Of a DNA stretch of 64,000 nucleotides, positions 9,295 to 18,428 are shown piece by piece. Below the pieces are notes generated by a model. The model did not search any database. It was given only the letters and a program-made list of their open reading frames with translations, and had not been told where the DNA came from. The DNA comes from Streptococcaceae bacterium (GTDB taxonomy: Bacteria > Bacillota > Bacilli > Lactobacillales > Streptococcaceae): assembly GCA_022484805.1 (NCBI GenBank), contig JAKVKP010000006.1:36806-100805 (forward strand), read 5' to 3'. The first letter of the stretch is position 1; every line of letters starts with the position of its first letter. A program made the translations under genes and the position numbers.

Positions 9295-10518
9295 ATGATT
9301 AATAAGAGCCAAGAAATTGTTGAATGCACATCGACTCAAAGGGAAGTAAGTGAGCCGAAAATATTTTCAAAAGATTTATTACTAGTAATGCTAGTTGGTT
9401 TTTTAGCAGGAACCGCAATTACCACTCAAATGGGCACCTTACCTTTATATGTTGATTATTTAGGTGGCTCAAAGGGTCAATCGGGTATGATTGTTGGTAT
9501 TTTAGGGATTTCATCATTATTTTGCCGAATTCCCGTAGGGAACTTACTGGACAGGTATGGTCGTAAGCTGATTCTCTGCACTGGTTTACTGGTATTAGTT
9601 ATTGATTTCATGTTTTTGAATTTATTTCATGAAATCATTTTACTTTTTATTTTAAGATTTATTCAGGGCTTGGGAATGGGAATTGAATCAACTGCAACGA
9701 GTACATTGGCAAGTGATTTGATTCCAAAATCTCGCTTAACTGTTGGTCTAGGCTATTTTAGCATTGCTTTAACTTTGCCGAGTGCAATTGGACCCTTAAT
9801 CGGGTTATTTTTAGTACAAAATTATGGCTTTGAGGCTCTATTTTTTGCAGGATTAATCTTAACTGTTCTAGCAGCAATAGCTAGCTTTTTCATTTCTGAT
9901 CAATATAAAAAGCAATTAAAATCCAAAAAAGAAAAATTAGAGACGGTTGAAAAAATTAAAACTGAATCTTTATTATTTAAAGTTGAAGTTATCATTCCAA
10001 GCTTAATTATGTTTTTTGTTTGTCTAACCAATTCAGCAGTGACAGCTTTTATTTCACAATTTGCAATTGAGAAGTCAGTTAATAATATCGGTTATTATTT
10101 TACGGTTAATGCAGTGACTACTGTCCTAGTCCGAATGATTTATCCAAGAATTTTTAAGAATATTAAAAATGGCTTCTTGGTGGCAGGTAGCATTGTTCTG
10201 ATGGTAGCTTCATTTTGGTTGATTTCAGTTAGTCAAACGCTTTTCCAATTTTTGCTTGCTGCGGTGCTATTTGGAATTGGCTTTGCTTCTATTTTGCCAA
10301 TTATGAACGCGATTGTATTAAATAATGTCTCAAAATTTCAACGCGGAAATGCCACTGCTATTTTTTCGGCTGCAATGGATGTCGCATATGGTGGTGGCGC
10401 GATGATTTGGGGCTTTGTCGCCATGTTTAGTGGCTTTCCTTTTATGTATCAATTATGCGGCATTTTAGTTGGCTTGACTCTTTTGGTTGCTTTTAAGTTT
10501 AGAAGGTTTCTTTTTTAA
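9295..10518 (+). CDS. MFS transporter
   Basis: 407 aa with about 12 hydrophobic segments. The loop 2-3 signature G-x-x-x-D-R-x-G-R-K is present as GNLLDRYGRKL (about residues 82-92). A hydrophilic, lysine-rich central loop (residues ~202-222) divides the two halves. It begins 15 bases after the second ATPase gene. In this context, between amino-acid uptake genes and a D-2-hydroxyacid dehydrogenase, export of a hydroxy acid or oxo acid product is a reasonable guess, but drug-efflux-like function cannot be excluded. Confidence 0.82.
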   Translation: MINKSQEIVECTSTQREVSEPKIFSKDLLLVMLVGFLAGTAITTQMGTLPLYVDYLGGSKGQSGMIVGILGISSLFCRIPVGNLLDRYGRKLILCTGLLVLVIDFMFLNLFHEIILLFILRFIQGLGMGIESTATSTLASDLIPKSRLTVGLGYFSIALTLPSAIGPLIGLFLVQNYGFEALFFAGLILTVLAAIASFFISDQYKKQLKSKKEKLETVEKIKTESLLFKVEVIIPSLIMFFVCLTNSAVTAFISQFAIEKSVNNIGYYFTVNAVTTVLVRMIYPRIFKNIKNGFLVAGSIVLMVASFWLISVSQTLFQFLLAAVLFGIGFASILPIMNAIVLNNVSKFQRGNATAIFSAAMDVAYGGGAMIWGFVAMFSGFPFMYQLCGILVGLTLLVAFKFRRFLF

Positions 10519-10608
10519 TATTGGCAATTGACATTTTGTTATGAAGGGAAATGACTTATAAGGGCTATTTATTAATGTTTAAAAAATAGACTGAATAGGA
10601 GTTAATGA

Positions 10609-11553
10609 ATGATTGGAACAATGAATAAAATTCCAGAGGTATTAATCAGTAAATATAGTGAATTGATTCAAGAGCAGTTGATCACAATTGAAGATATTGA
10701 ACATTCAAATTTGGATTTTTCAGCAATTGATGTATTAATTGGCGGTGCAGAATTAACAGAGAATAACCTTGAAAAGTTTCCAAATTTAAAATTAATTTTT
10801 ACCTTTAGTTCAGGTGTGAATTTTTTACCTTTTAACTATTTGAAAACAAGAAAAATTCAAGTTGCCAACTCAAGAGGGCTTCATGCGGAGCACATGTCTG
10901 AGCATGCAATTGGTTTGATGCTTAGCTTGACACGGGGCTTAAAGCAGTCCGCGATCGCTCAAAGCCAAAAAAAATGGCTCCCAGAAAATAGCTATCCATT
11001 TTCTAGTGTCAATGGTAAGGAAATATGTATTGTTGGTGCAGGTGCAATCGGTCAGGCTGTGGCTAGAAAGGCCAAGGCTTTTGATATGCAGGTTACGGGT
11101 GTCAAGCGAAATGTTGAGAGGCTTAAAAATTTCGATAAAATCTACCCTAATTCAGAGTTGTCATCAGCAATTTCTACGGCGGATTTTGTTGTTTTATTAA
11201 CGCCACTAACGGAAGCAACACACCATTTATTTAATCAAAGAATATTTGATAATATGAAAGCTAGTAGCTACTTTATCAATCTTTCACGCGGCGGAACGGT
11301 TGACGAACACGCATTATATGATGTACTGATACAAGGGAAAATCATGGGCGCTGCTCTAGATGTCTTTGAGCAGGAGCCACTAAATCAATTCTCACCCTTT
11401 TGGGAACTAGATAATGTCATTATTACACCACACACAGCTGGGGTTATTTCTGATTATATTGATCGTGCCTTAATTATTTTTTCAGAAAATTTAAAATTAT
11501 TTAGGACAAATAAAAAAATGATTAATCAAGTTGATTTAGATTTAGAGTATTAG
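10609..11553 (+). CDS. D-2-hydroxyacid dehydrogenase (second, divergent)
   Basis: 314 aa. The NAD-binding motif is IVGAGAIGQAVA (about residues 141-152). Catalytic Arg is in LSRGGTVDE, Glu in FEQEPL, and His in TPHTAGV. It is only distantly similar to the dehydrogenase at 7422 and looks like the GhrA/GyaR-type branch rather than the VanH type. RBS AGGAG lies 7 bases before the ATG. It is the last gene of the cluster and is followed by a strong terminator. Two dehydrogenases may handle different 2-oxo acids or different steps. Confidence 0.85.
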   Translation: MIGTMNKIPEVLISKYSELIQEQLITIEDIEHSNLDFSAIDVLIGGAELTENNLEKFPNLKLIFTFSSGVNFLPFNYLKTRKIQVANSRGLHAEHMSEHAIGLMLSLTRGLKQSAIAQSQKKWLPENSYPFSSVNGKEICIVGAGAIGQAVARKAKAFDMQVTGVKRNVERLKNFDKIYPNSELSSAISTADFVVLLTPLTEATHHLFNQRIFDNMKASSYFINLSRGGTVDEHALYDVLIQGKIMGAALDVFEQEPLNQFSPFWELDNVIITPHTAGVISDYIDRALIIFSENLKLFRTNKKMINQVDLDLEY

Positions 11554-11577
11554 ATTTTTGAATATATAATTATTATA

Positions 11578-11616
11578 AAAACAAGCAGTGTTTGATTTTT
11601 AGACTGCTTGTTTTTA
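11578..11616 (+). terminator. Rho-independent terminator
   Basis: Arms ACAAGCAGT (11581-11589) and ACTGCTTGT (11603-11611), followed by a run of T. It ends the amino-acid/hydroxyacid gene cluster. A-rich bases on the left could also let it work from the other strand. Confidence 0.88.
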
Positions 11617-11772
11617 TCTCATTTAAACTTTATTTATTGATTCAATTCGTGGCTTATAAAATATTATTAATAATTTTTGTGTATTAAAGCACAAGCAAAA
11701 AAATCGCTTTTTTATTTTAATGCCTTATATAATGGATGGGAATGATTATCACTGATAAAGGAGTTTTTAGTA

Positions 11773-12714
11773 ATGAATTATCGCGTACTATTATATTATA
11801 AATATACAACAATTGAGGATCCGACTGAATTTGCTGCAACCCATCTGGCATTTTGTAAATCGCTTGATTTGAAAGGTAGAATTTTAGTTGCTACTGAAGG
11901 TATCAATGGAACCATCTGCGGGACGATTGAAGCAACTGATGCTTATATGGCAGCCTTATTGGCTGATGAGCGTTTCAAAGATACCTATTTTAAAATTGAT
12001 TTGGCTGAAACAAATGCCTTTCGCAAAATGATTGTTAGACCACGTAAAGAATTGGTTGCGCTCAATTTAGAAGATGACGTCAACCCACTTGAAACAACTG
12101 GTAAGTATATCGAGCCGGTCGAGTTTCGTGAAGCGTTATTAGATGATGACACTGTTGTGATTGATGCCAGAAATGATTATGAATATGATTTAGGTCATTT
12201 TAGGGGCTCAGTTCGTCCTGATATTCGTAATTTTAGAGAATTACCTGAATGGATTCGTGCCAATAAAGAAAAGTTTATGGATAAAAAAATTGTTACCTAT
12301 TGTACCGGTGGCATTCGTTGTGAAAAATTTTCAGGCTGGTTAATGAAAGAAGGTTTTGAGGATGTTTCACAGCTTCATGGTGGAATTGCTGTATACGGCA
12401 AAGATCCGCAAACGAAGGGTGAGCTCTGGGACGGTAAAATGTACGTTTTCGATGATCGAATCAGTGTAGAAATTAACCACGTTGATAAAAAAATTGTTGG
12501 CAAAGACTGGTTTGATGGTACGCCTTGTGAGCGCTATATCAATTGCGCTAATCCATTTTGCAATAAGCAAATTTTGTCATCTGAAGCGAATGAAACTAAA
12601 TATTTAGGGAGCTGCTCAGCTGAATGCCGTCACCATCCAGCTAATTTATATGCTAAGAGACATCAAATTTCTGAGACAGAGTTTTCAAAACGTTTAGCAG
12701 CATTTAGCAATTAA
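11773..12714 (+). CDS. trhO: tRNA uridine(34) hydroxylase (rhodanese-like)
   Basis: 313 aa, full length for the TrhO (YceA/YbfQ) family, which hydroxylates U34 of certain tRNAs as the first step to 5-methoxyuridine-type modifications. The N-terminal acylphosphatase-like part contains [12 protein letters not shown] (about residues 40-51). The rhodanese domain holds the catalytic Cys in [14 protein letters not shown] (about 175-188). The C-terminal tail carries the conserved cysteine cluster [15 protein letters not shown] ... CSAECR. RBS AAAGGAG precedes the ATG. It stands as a single transcription unit with its own terminator. Confidence 0.93.
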   Translation: MNYRVLLYYKYTTIEDPTEFAATHLAFCKSLDLKGRILVATEGINGTICGTIEATDAYMAALLADERFKDTYFKIDLAETNAFRKMIVRPRKELVALNLEDDVNPLETTGKYIEPVEFREALLDDDTVVIDARNDYEYDLGHFRGSVRPDIRNFRELPEWIRANKEKFMDKKIVTYCTGGIRCEKFSGWLMKEGFEDVSQLHGGIAVYGKDPQTKGELWDGKMYVFDDRISVEINHVDKKIVGKDWFDGTPCERYINCANPFCNKQILSSEANETKYLGSCSAECRHHPANLYAKRHQISETEFSKRLAAFSN

Positions 12715-12731
12715 AACGATTATTACATCTG

Positions 12732-12757
12732 ACAGCCATTTAAATGGCTGTTTTTTT
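12732..12757 (+). terminator. Rho-independent terminator of trhO
   Basis: Palindromic stem ACAGCCATTTAAATGGCTGT (12732-12751) followed by seven T. Confidence 0.88.
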
Positions 12758-12784
12758 ACTTGTAAGTAATGGTTTCAGGCAACT

Positions 12785-12815
12785 TTAAAACGGGCTGTTT
12801 AACAACCCGTTTAGC
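12785..12815 (-). terminator. Terminator of the minus-strand MarR gene
   Basis: Arms AAACGGG (12788-12794) and CCCGTTT (12806-12812), read on the minus strand just after the MarR gene. The following minus-strand bases are T-rich but the run is short. Confidence 0.6.
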
Positions 12816-12828
12816 TTGGATATAATGT

Positions 12829-13569
12829 CTAATCTTCCTTAGTTTCTCCTCTATGTTCATGATGGTAGTGATCAAAATATCCATGTGGATGATATTCAGG
12901 ATCGAAGCGCGGATCATTGAATGGTCCTCTTTTAAAATGCTCGCGCGAGTGGTCATGCTCATGATTATGATGATGCTCAAAGTTATGGTGCATTGCGCTT
13001 CTAAAGGCTCTTAATTTTTCACGTTTTCGCATTTCTTGCTCGTGACGAGGTAAGGCTTGAAACGCTTCACTTGAAAATTCTTCAAATAATTCGTTTTTGA
13101 TACTTGCAAGCTTTTCAAAGGGATTTGTCGATTTTTCAAAATTCGCTTTTAAGTTTTTTGAAAAACCGGTAATCATTTTAGTTAATAGCTGTTCTAATTC
13201 TTCCTGTTCACTAACTGATAAGCCTTGAAAAAGTTCTTCTGAGTAATCGATTTGGCCAGAAGTAGAAGCTTTTTGTCGTCCAGAATCTGTTAAAAAAACT
13301 TGTTTGATTCGCTTATCATCCTGATCTTCACGGCGAAAAATAATTTCTTTTTGTTCTAATTTTTTTAAGGTTTCTGCTAAACTACTTGGCTTGACATCAA
13401 GTATTTCTGCGAGTATTCCTTGAGTGAGACCATCTTCTTCACTTAGTAAGTCAATGACGCGTTGCTGTGCTGGTGCAGTCTGAGTTATTTCAGCATTAAA
13501 AGCTAATTTTTGACTTAGTCTGCCAATACCTGTCATTGATTGAAGTAAATTATGAGTTAATTTGGACAT
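12829..13569 (-). CDS. MarR family regulator with a long histidine-rich tail
   Basis: 246 aa, against about 150 for ordinary MarR proteins. The winged helix covers about residues 30-105 (QRVIDLLSEEDGLTQGILAEIL, then 'KKLEQKEIIFRREDQDDKR' as recognition wing). After about residue 190 comes a tail with roughly 15 histidines in 55 residues (HHNFEHHHNHEHDH, then HPHGYFDHYHHEH), rich also in Asp and Glu, so a metal-binding or metal-sensing role is plausible. ATG at 13569 is chosen because AAGGCGG lies 7 bases before it; a TTG two codons earlier is too close. The upstream small membrane gene overlaps it by 20 bases. Three GGTACCTAA repeats cover its promoter, suggesting autoregulation. Confidence 0.85.
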   Translation of the reverse strand: MSKLTHNLLQSMTGIGRLSQKLAFNAEITQTAPAQQRVIDLLSEEDGLTQGILAEILDVKPSSLAETLKKLEQKEIIFRREDQDDKRIKQVFLTDSGRQKASTSGQIDYSEELFQGLSVSEQEELEQLLTKMITGFSKNLKANFEKSTNPFEKLASIKNELFEEFSSEAFQALPRHEQEMRKREKLRAFRSAMHHNFEHHHNHEHDHSREHFKRGPFNDPRFDPEYHPHGYFDHYHHEHRGETKED

Positions 13570-13675
13570 TTTCAAGCCGCCTTTCTAAAACGTTAAACAA
13601 ACTCCGGTAACGGAATAAGGTAAAAATTAATAATGCACTGTACGTAAGTAAAATTTGAAAAATAAGTGGATTCAT
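13550..13675 (-). CDS. Small membrane protein encoded ahead of the MarR gene
   Basis: 41 aa: MNPLIFQILLTYSALLIFTL forms a TM helix, followed by a basic tail (RYRSLFNVLERRLENVQINS). A strong RBS, AAGGAGG, is 5 bases before the ATG. The gene ends inside the start of the MarR gene (20-base overlap), so the two are translationally coupled and share the promoter at 13732-13760. No family is recognised. A membrane partner or sensor for the MarR regulator is possible but only inferred from position. Confidence 0.6.
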   Translation of the reverse strand: MNPLIFQILLTYSALLIFTLFRYRSLFNVLERRLENVQINS

Positions 13676-13708
13676 ATTGCCTCCTTAAAGGTTTTGTAAA
13701 ATTGTTTT

Positions 13709-13781
13709 GGTACCTAACTGTCGATAACATTAATATAATACGGTACCTAACTATTGTCAAGCATTTTATTTCGGTACCTAA
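13709..13781 (-). promoter_or_regulatory. Promoter with three GGTACCTAA operators (MarR autoregulation)
   Basis: Minus-strand promoter: -35 TTGACA (plus 13755-13760), 17-base spacer, -10 TATATT (plus 13732-13737). TTAGGTACC (minus) occurs three times, at 13709-13717, 13742-13750 and 13773-13781. The repeats are 33 and 31 bases apart, about three helical turns. One lies in the spacer, one just upstream of -35 and one just downstream of the start point. This placement fits repression by the MarR protein encoded downstream; that protein-DNA pairing is inferred. Confidence 0.8.
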
Positions 13782-13909
13782 ATATTTTAACATTTCTTAA
13801 ACTTTACTGATTTAAATGAGTCATCAAACGCGTCTGAAGATTAGCTAGCAATTCTGTGATATAATAGGATAAATGTTGTTGCCTAAGTAAAGAGAATAGG
13901 AGGGCTGAA

Positions 13910-14251
13910 ATGAGTGTTATTGAGCAATATATTGCTGCTGCTGATAAAAATCAACAACCTCATCTAAATACAATTTATCATTTAATAAAAAAACAATTGC
14001 CCACTGCAACCGAACAAATTAAGTATGGTATGCCAACTTTTTTTGAAAATGGTAATCTAGTACATTTTGGAGCGATGAAAAATCATTTAGGCTTCTATCC
14101 AACGCCTGATGTTATTGTCCATTTTTTAGACGATTTAGAGCCTTACCAAACAAGCAAAGGTGCAGTTCAATTTCCATATCAAGAATCCTTACCAATTGAT
14201 TTAATTGACCGGATGATTGATTATCGCAAAAAAAACCTGAATATATCTTAA
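13910..14251 (+). CDS. DUF1801 family protein
   Basis: 113 aa single-domain protein of the DUF1801 (YdhG-like) family, which has an iron-chaperone/frataxin-like fold in some members but no settled function. Typical features are the N-terminal 'EQYIAAADKNQQPHLNTIYHLIKK' helix, EQIKYGMPTF, HFGAMKNHLGFYP and the closing KGAVQFPYQESLPIDLI. RBS AGGAGG lies 7 bases before the ATG. It is followed after 25 bases by a small basic protein, probably in one transcript. Confidence 0.85.
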   Translation: MSVIEQYIAAADKNQQPHLNTIYHLIKKQLPTATEQIKYGMPTFFENGNLVHFGAMKNHLGFYPTPDVIVHFLDDLEPYQTSKGAVQFPYQESLPIDLIDRMIDYRKKNLNIS

Positions 14252-14276
14252 ACTATAGAAAAGAGGTACATAATAA

Positions 14277-14408
14277 GTGAATCAAAAAGAAAAAATGGCG
14301 GCTTTAATTAAAGAAAAGCAATCTGGCGGTGGCAAGTCAAAACAAATGTCTGCGCCAAAGAATGATCGCAAAAATATGCGTAAGGGTCCCAAAATATTTA
14401 ATAAATAA
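14277..14408 (+). CDS. Small basic protein
   Basis: 43 aa starting with GTG (14277), with AGAGG about 9 bases upstream. It is rich in Lys/Arg/Gln/Gly (MNQKEKMAALIKEK, then GGGKSK, ending KGPKIFNK) and carries no TM segment. Small proteins of this composition occur in related bacteria as uncharacterised short ORFs; nucleic-acid binding would suit the charge but is not shown. It is probably cotranscribed with the DUF1801 gene and followed by a terminator. Confidence 0.6.
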   Translation: MNQKEKMAALIKEKQSGGGKSKQMSAPKNDRKNMRKGPKIFNK

Positions 14409-14410
14409 TA

Positions 14411-14452
14411 GTATTAGCTTGTACCGTTTGGTATCTGCTAATGCTTTTTTTT
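14411..14452 (+). terminator. Rho-independent terminator
   Basis: Imperfect arms GTATTAGC (14411-14418) and GCTAATGC (14437-14444) followed by nine T. It separates the DUF1801 unit from the EssC locus. Confidence 0.75.
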
Positions 14453-14548
14453 TACAAATATGAATTAGATATGTATTTTTTTAAAATAAATAACGAAATA
14501 TAGAGTAGGTGATATTGATATAAATAATGTTTGATAAAGGAATGACTT

Positions 14549-17500
14549 ATGCAGGTTACATTGATTACCACTAGCAGTTTAAGGCAAATGATTTTGCCCA
14601 GTCAAAAAATAGGTAAGTATCTATTATTAACAGACGAGTTTACTGAACGAGAAGCATTGACGATTGAAGGTGACGGGGAATTTTGGTATTTAAAGCTTCA
14701 GTCTAGTCTATGCTTTATTGATACAAAATTACATCTGAAAAATAGTATTTGCCTCACGGAGTTACGTTTATTTGAAATGCTTAATAACCAAAAGGAATTA
14801 ATCCATTTATTGGTTGAACCTTTGGCAATTGATCGGTTGAGCTTTAAAAAATATCGAGTGAGATATGGTGCTGAGCTTCAGATTGGTAGAGAATCAGGTA
14901 ATCAGATTAAAATTGATTATCCATTTATTTCAAAGAAGCATGCGTTACTATCCTTTACCAAATCTGGTTGGCTATTTGAGGACTGCGCAAGCTTGAATGG
15001 CAGTTATATAAATGGTGAGCGAGTAGTAGCAGGTATTCAGCATTCATTAACGCTTGGCGATATTATTTTTATTATGGGCTTCAAGCTAATTATTGGGCCT
15101 GATTTCATCAGCTTTAACAGCGCCGATCAATTAGTAACCCTGAAAACTGATGACTTGTGTGCCTATGAATTACAGCAGGAAATTGTGAGCTCTGGAAATT
15201 TCTCATTGCAAATTAGAACGGGTTATTTTTATCCCCAGTCTAAATTTTGTCATTCAATTTGTCGGCTTGAGTTAAGCATTGATGCACCACCTCCAATACC
15301 GCAATCAAATGAACAGCCCTTACTATTTTTAATTGGCCCTGCCTTGACAATGGTCTTTGCTTCAATTAGCACTGGGCTACTTACAATAGGTCAGTCAATT
15401 CAAAATGGTGATCTGCGTTCTTCTCTACCAATCCTAATCATGTCAATTAGTATGCTTTTAGGTAGTCTTCTATGGCCATTAATGGCACAAAAATATCGCC
15501 AAGGGCTTATAAAAAAGCAAGTCACTTTACGAAAAAATCAATATCATAATTATCTTGACCAAGTCATCAAAGATATTGAATTGGCACGCGAGCAACAAAA
15601 AATAGCCTTACAACATAATTATCAATCATTGGCACAATTAAGGCAGAATTGGCTTGATTGTCCAACAGATCTTTGGGGTAAGCAAATTCAGCAGCCAGAT
15701 TTTTTGAAGGTGAGAGTTGGTATTGGTAATTTGCCAATGGCACTTAAGCTAACTTCGCCAGCTCTCAAGGCCCAGCTCGATACGGATAACTTAGAGGAAG
15801 CGATGTTTCAATTGATAACAGATAATTATCAATTAAAGCAGGTGCCCGTTACAATTTCTTTGACAGATAATTGTTTAACTGGGGTTGTTGGCGAGAAGAC
15901 ATTGTGTAGCAATTTTGTGATGAGCTTAATTTATCAGCTGGCGTTAAATTATCGTTATGATGAATTAAAAATGATTTTTATTTATGAATCATCAGATTAT
16001 AACTTTGTTCGTTGGCTGCCTCACGTTTGGAGCACGGCAGGCGATTTTCGCTTTCTAGCCACTGATAAAACGACTTTAAAAACGCTAAGCCATCGCCTAG
16101 AACAATTAATTGCCCAGCTTACTCATCCAGAAGGTAGTCATTCTGATCAGTTTCAGTTACCACATTACCTTATTTTTATTTTAAATGATCAGTTGATGCT
16201 GCCAGAAACTCTGATGAATCAGTTGATTCATCAGCACATAGCTCGGTATTTTAGTATACTTCACTTCTCGGAGTATCAAAATAAGCTATCCCGCTATTGT
16301 CGCCAGATATTGAAAATTAAAGCTGATGGTGGTGAAATTTGGGCACCAGCTCAATCTAATCAGACTATTCAGAAATTTGATGTTGATTATTTACCTACTG
16401 ATTGGCAGTGTCGCCAATTAGCAGTTACTTTATTGAATTTACATTTAAAAATTGAGCAAAATCAAGAGCTGCTACCGCAACGTTTGACTTTTTTAGCACT
16501 TTTCAAGGTTGCCAAAGTTGAACACCTTAATATATTGGAGAGATGGCAAAACCACGCTTTAAGTCATTCAATTGCTACTCCAATTGGCATTAATTTTCAA
16601 GGGCAACCATTAATGTTAGATTTACACGACAAAGCAGATGGTCCACATGGTCTTATTGCAGGTATGACTGGCTCTGGAAAATCGGAATTGATCATTACTT
16701 ATATTTTATCTCTAGCAGTTAACTATCATCCCAACCAAATTGCCTTTGTTTTAATTGATTATAAGGGTGGTGGTCTAGCCAAGGCTTTTCAGGATTTACC
16801 TCATACGGCGGGGATCATTACCAATTTAGACGGTGCGATGATTTATCGAGCTATGGCTTCAATTGAGAGTGAATTAAGAAGGCGTCAAGAAATATTTAAT
16901 CAGATTAGTCAAGCAATGGGTATCAGTAACCTAGATATTGATTATTATCAATCCTTATTTCGTAATCAAAAGGTTAGCGAGCCATTGCCACATCTATTAA
17001 TTATTTCGGATGAATTTGCTGAGTTAAAAGCCCAACAACCAGAATTTATGAAAAATTTAATTAGTACTGCGCGAATTGGTAGAAGTTTGGGTATTCATTT
17101 AATTTTAGCAACTCAAAAACCAAGTGGTGTGGTGGATGAGCAAATTTGGTCAAATAGTCGTTTTCGAATTGCCTTAAAGGTGCAGGAGCGGGCCGATAGC
17201 ATGGAGATGCTGAGAAGAGTAGAAGCGGCGGAATTAACCGTGTCTGGTCGATTTTATCTACAGGTTGGTTACAATGAACGGTTTGAATTATCGCAATCGG
17301 CATGGTCTGGTGCAAAGTACAAAGTCAACGCCTCTGAAATTACAGCAATTGAGAAAAAAATCACTGCCATCAATCAAAATGGTCAAACGATTGCTGAATG
17401 GTCGTTAGCGGCTGCTGATAACCAGACTGAGGTTGCACATGTTAAGCAATTGGATGCCATCAAAGCGCATCTCATTTGGCTTGCTAAAACGGAAAAAATT

Positions 17501-18355
17501 GTCTCTTGTTCGCTTTGGTTACCCGAATTAAATCCGATTTTGATTCATGATGAATTATTATTGCTGAGGTCAAAGAAGCCATTCACTGGTGCACTACAAA
17601 TATTGATCGGCCTGTACGATGATCCTAAGCGTCAAGCACAAGAAATTTTAACTTTAACAATGGATTCAACAGGTCATATTGCAATTTTAGGTTCTGTTGG
17701 CAGTGGCAAGGCGATGTTGATTCAAACGATAATTTATGATTTAGCAGTAAGCACGACACCGAGTAATCTCAAATTGTATATCATTGATTTTGCAGATGAA
17801 ATTTTACCTGATTTTAAGTTGTTGCCACATATTAGTGAAATTTTGTATGCATTTGAAGGTGAAAAAATCATTCAATTATTCAAATTACTTTTGGATGAAT
17901 TAAATATGCGAAAACACAAGATGCTTGGGCGTGGTGTTAGCTATCAAACATTTCAAGAAAATGAAGCAATCAGATTACCTGATATTGTGTTAATCATTCA
18001 TCATTTTGCTCAGCTTTATGAGCAAGCATACATTACCGAAAATGAGCTTCTTAGTTTGCTGCGTGAGGGTGCTAAATACGGTATTTATCTAGTTGTTAGT
18101 GGACTTTGTTTGATGGATATTCGTTATTCGTGGCAACAATACTTTCCAAAATATATTGTGCTTCAGATGAATGAAACAAGTGAGTATACCACGATTTTTG
18201 GAAAAACAGATGGGCTGATACCGGCAAAATACCTTGGGCGCGGTTTAATTAAGCTAGACGAAGTATATGAATTTCAAACGGCAAGCATTGCACAAACGGC
18301 AATTGAAGGTATCGTAAGGATTAAAAAAATGATTAATTCCCAGAGAAAAAAATAA
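14549..18355 (+). CDS. essC: EssC/YukBA-type type VII secretion ATPase with canonical FHA domain
   Basis: 1268 aa, shorter than staphylococcal EssC (about 1480). An N-terminal beta-rich part is followed by an FHA domain at about 100-180 with all phosphothreonine-binding landmarks: G113-R114, S128-K-K-H131, and N150-G ... N155-G. Two TM helices lie at about 255-310. The first FtsK/SpoIIIE-type ATPase domain has Walker A GMTGSGKS (705-712), LIDYKGGG, and Walker B LLIISDEFAEL. The second has GSVGSGKA (1048-1055), in which the usual Thr/Ser is Ala, and 'DIVLIIHHFA' in place of an acidic Walker B end. A third ATPase domain is not seen. The protein should be the membrane motor of a T7SS-like machine. 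Followed by yukD, PP2C-like and kinase genes. Confidence 0.88.
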   Translation: MQVTLITTSSLRQMILPSQKIGKYLLLTDEFTEREALTIEGDGEFWYLKLQSSLCFIDTKLHLKNSICLTELRLFEMLNNQKELIHLLVEPLAIDRLSFKKYRVRYGAELQIGRESGNQIKIDYPFISKKHALLSFTKSGWLFEDCASLNGSYINGERVVAGIQHSLTLGDIIFIMGFKLIIGPDFISFNSADQLVTLKTDDLCAYELQQEIVSSGNFSLQIRTGYFYPQSKFCHSICRLELSIDAPPPIPQSNEQPLLFLIGPALTMVFASISTGLLTIGQSIQNGDLRSSLPILIMSISMLLGSLLWPLMAQKYRQGLIKKQVTLRKNQYHNYLDQVIKDIELAREQQKIALQHNYQSLAQLRQNWLDCPTDLWGKQIQQPDFLKVRVGIGNLPMALKLTSPALKAQLDTDNLEEAMFQLITDNYQLKQVPVTISLTDNCLTGVVGEKTLCSNFVMSLIYQLALNYRYDELKMIFIYESSDYNFVRWLPHVWSTAGDFRFLATDKTTLKTLSHRLEQLIAQLTHPEGSHSDQFQLPHYLIFILNDQLMLPETLMNQLIHQHIARYFSILHFSEYQNKLSRYCRQILKIKADGGEIWAPAQSNQTIQKFDVDYLPTDWQCRQLAVTLLNLHLKIEQNQELLPQRLTFLALFKVAKVEHLNILERWQNHALSHSIATPIGINFQGQPLMLDLHDKADGPHGLIAGMTGSGKSELIITYILSLAVNYHPNQIAFVLIDYKGGGLAKAFQDLPHTAGIITNLDGAMIYRAMASIESELRRRQEIFNQISQAMGISNLDIDYYQSLFRNQKVSEPLPHLLIISDEFAELKAQQPEFMKNLISTARIGRSLGIHLILATQKPSGVVDEQIWSNSRFRIALKVQERADSMEMLRRVEAAELTVSGRFYLQVGYNERFELSQSAWSGAKYKVNASEITAIEKKITAINQNGQTIAEWSLAAADNQTEVAHVKQLDAIKAHLIWLAKTEKIVSCSLWLPELNPILIHDELLLLRSKKPFTGALQILIGLYDDPKRQAQEILTLTMDSTGHIAILGSVGSGKAMLIQTIIYDLAVSTTPSNLKLYIIDFADEILPDFKLLPHISEILYAFEGEKIIQLFKLLLDELNMRKHKMLGRGVSYQTFQENEAIRLPDIVLIIHHFAQLYEQAYITENELLSLLREGAKYGIYLVVSGLCLMDIRYSWQQYFPKYIVLQMNETSEYTTIFGKTDGLIPAKYLGRGLIKLDEVYEFQTASIAQTAIEGIVRIKKMINSQRKK

Positions 18356-18428
18356 TCACAGCTTAGTGTCCGAAAGAATGTCTAGAATTAGCTAAGTAAA
18401 AGGTTTTCGAATAATTAAGGAGATCAAT

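Noticed and set aside
13593..13793. Minus-strand reading frame over the MarR promoter
   Set aside because: It covers the -35/-10 and operators and lacks an RBS; the 41-aa gene at 13550-13675 in another frame has a strong RBS.
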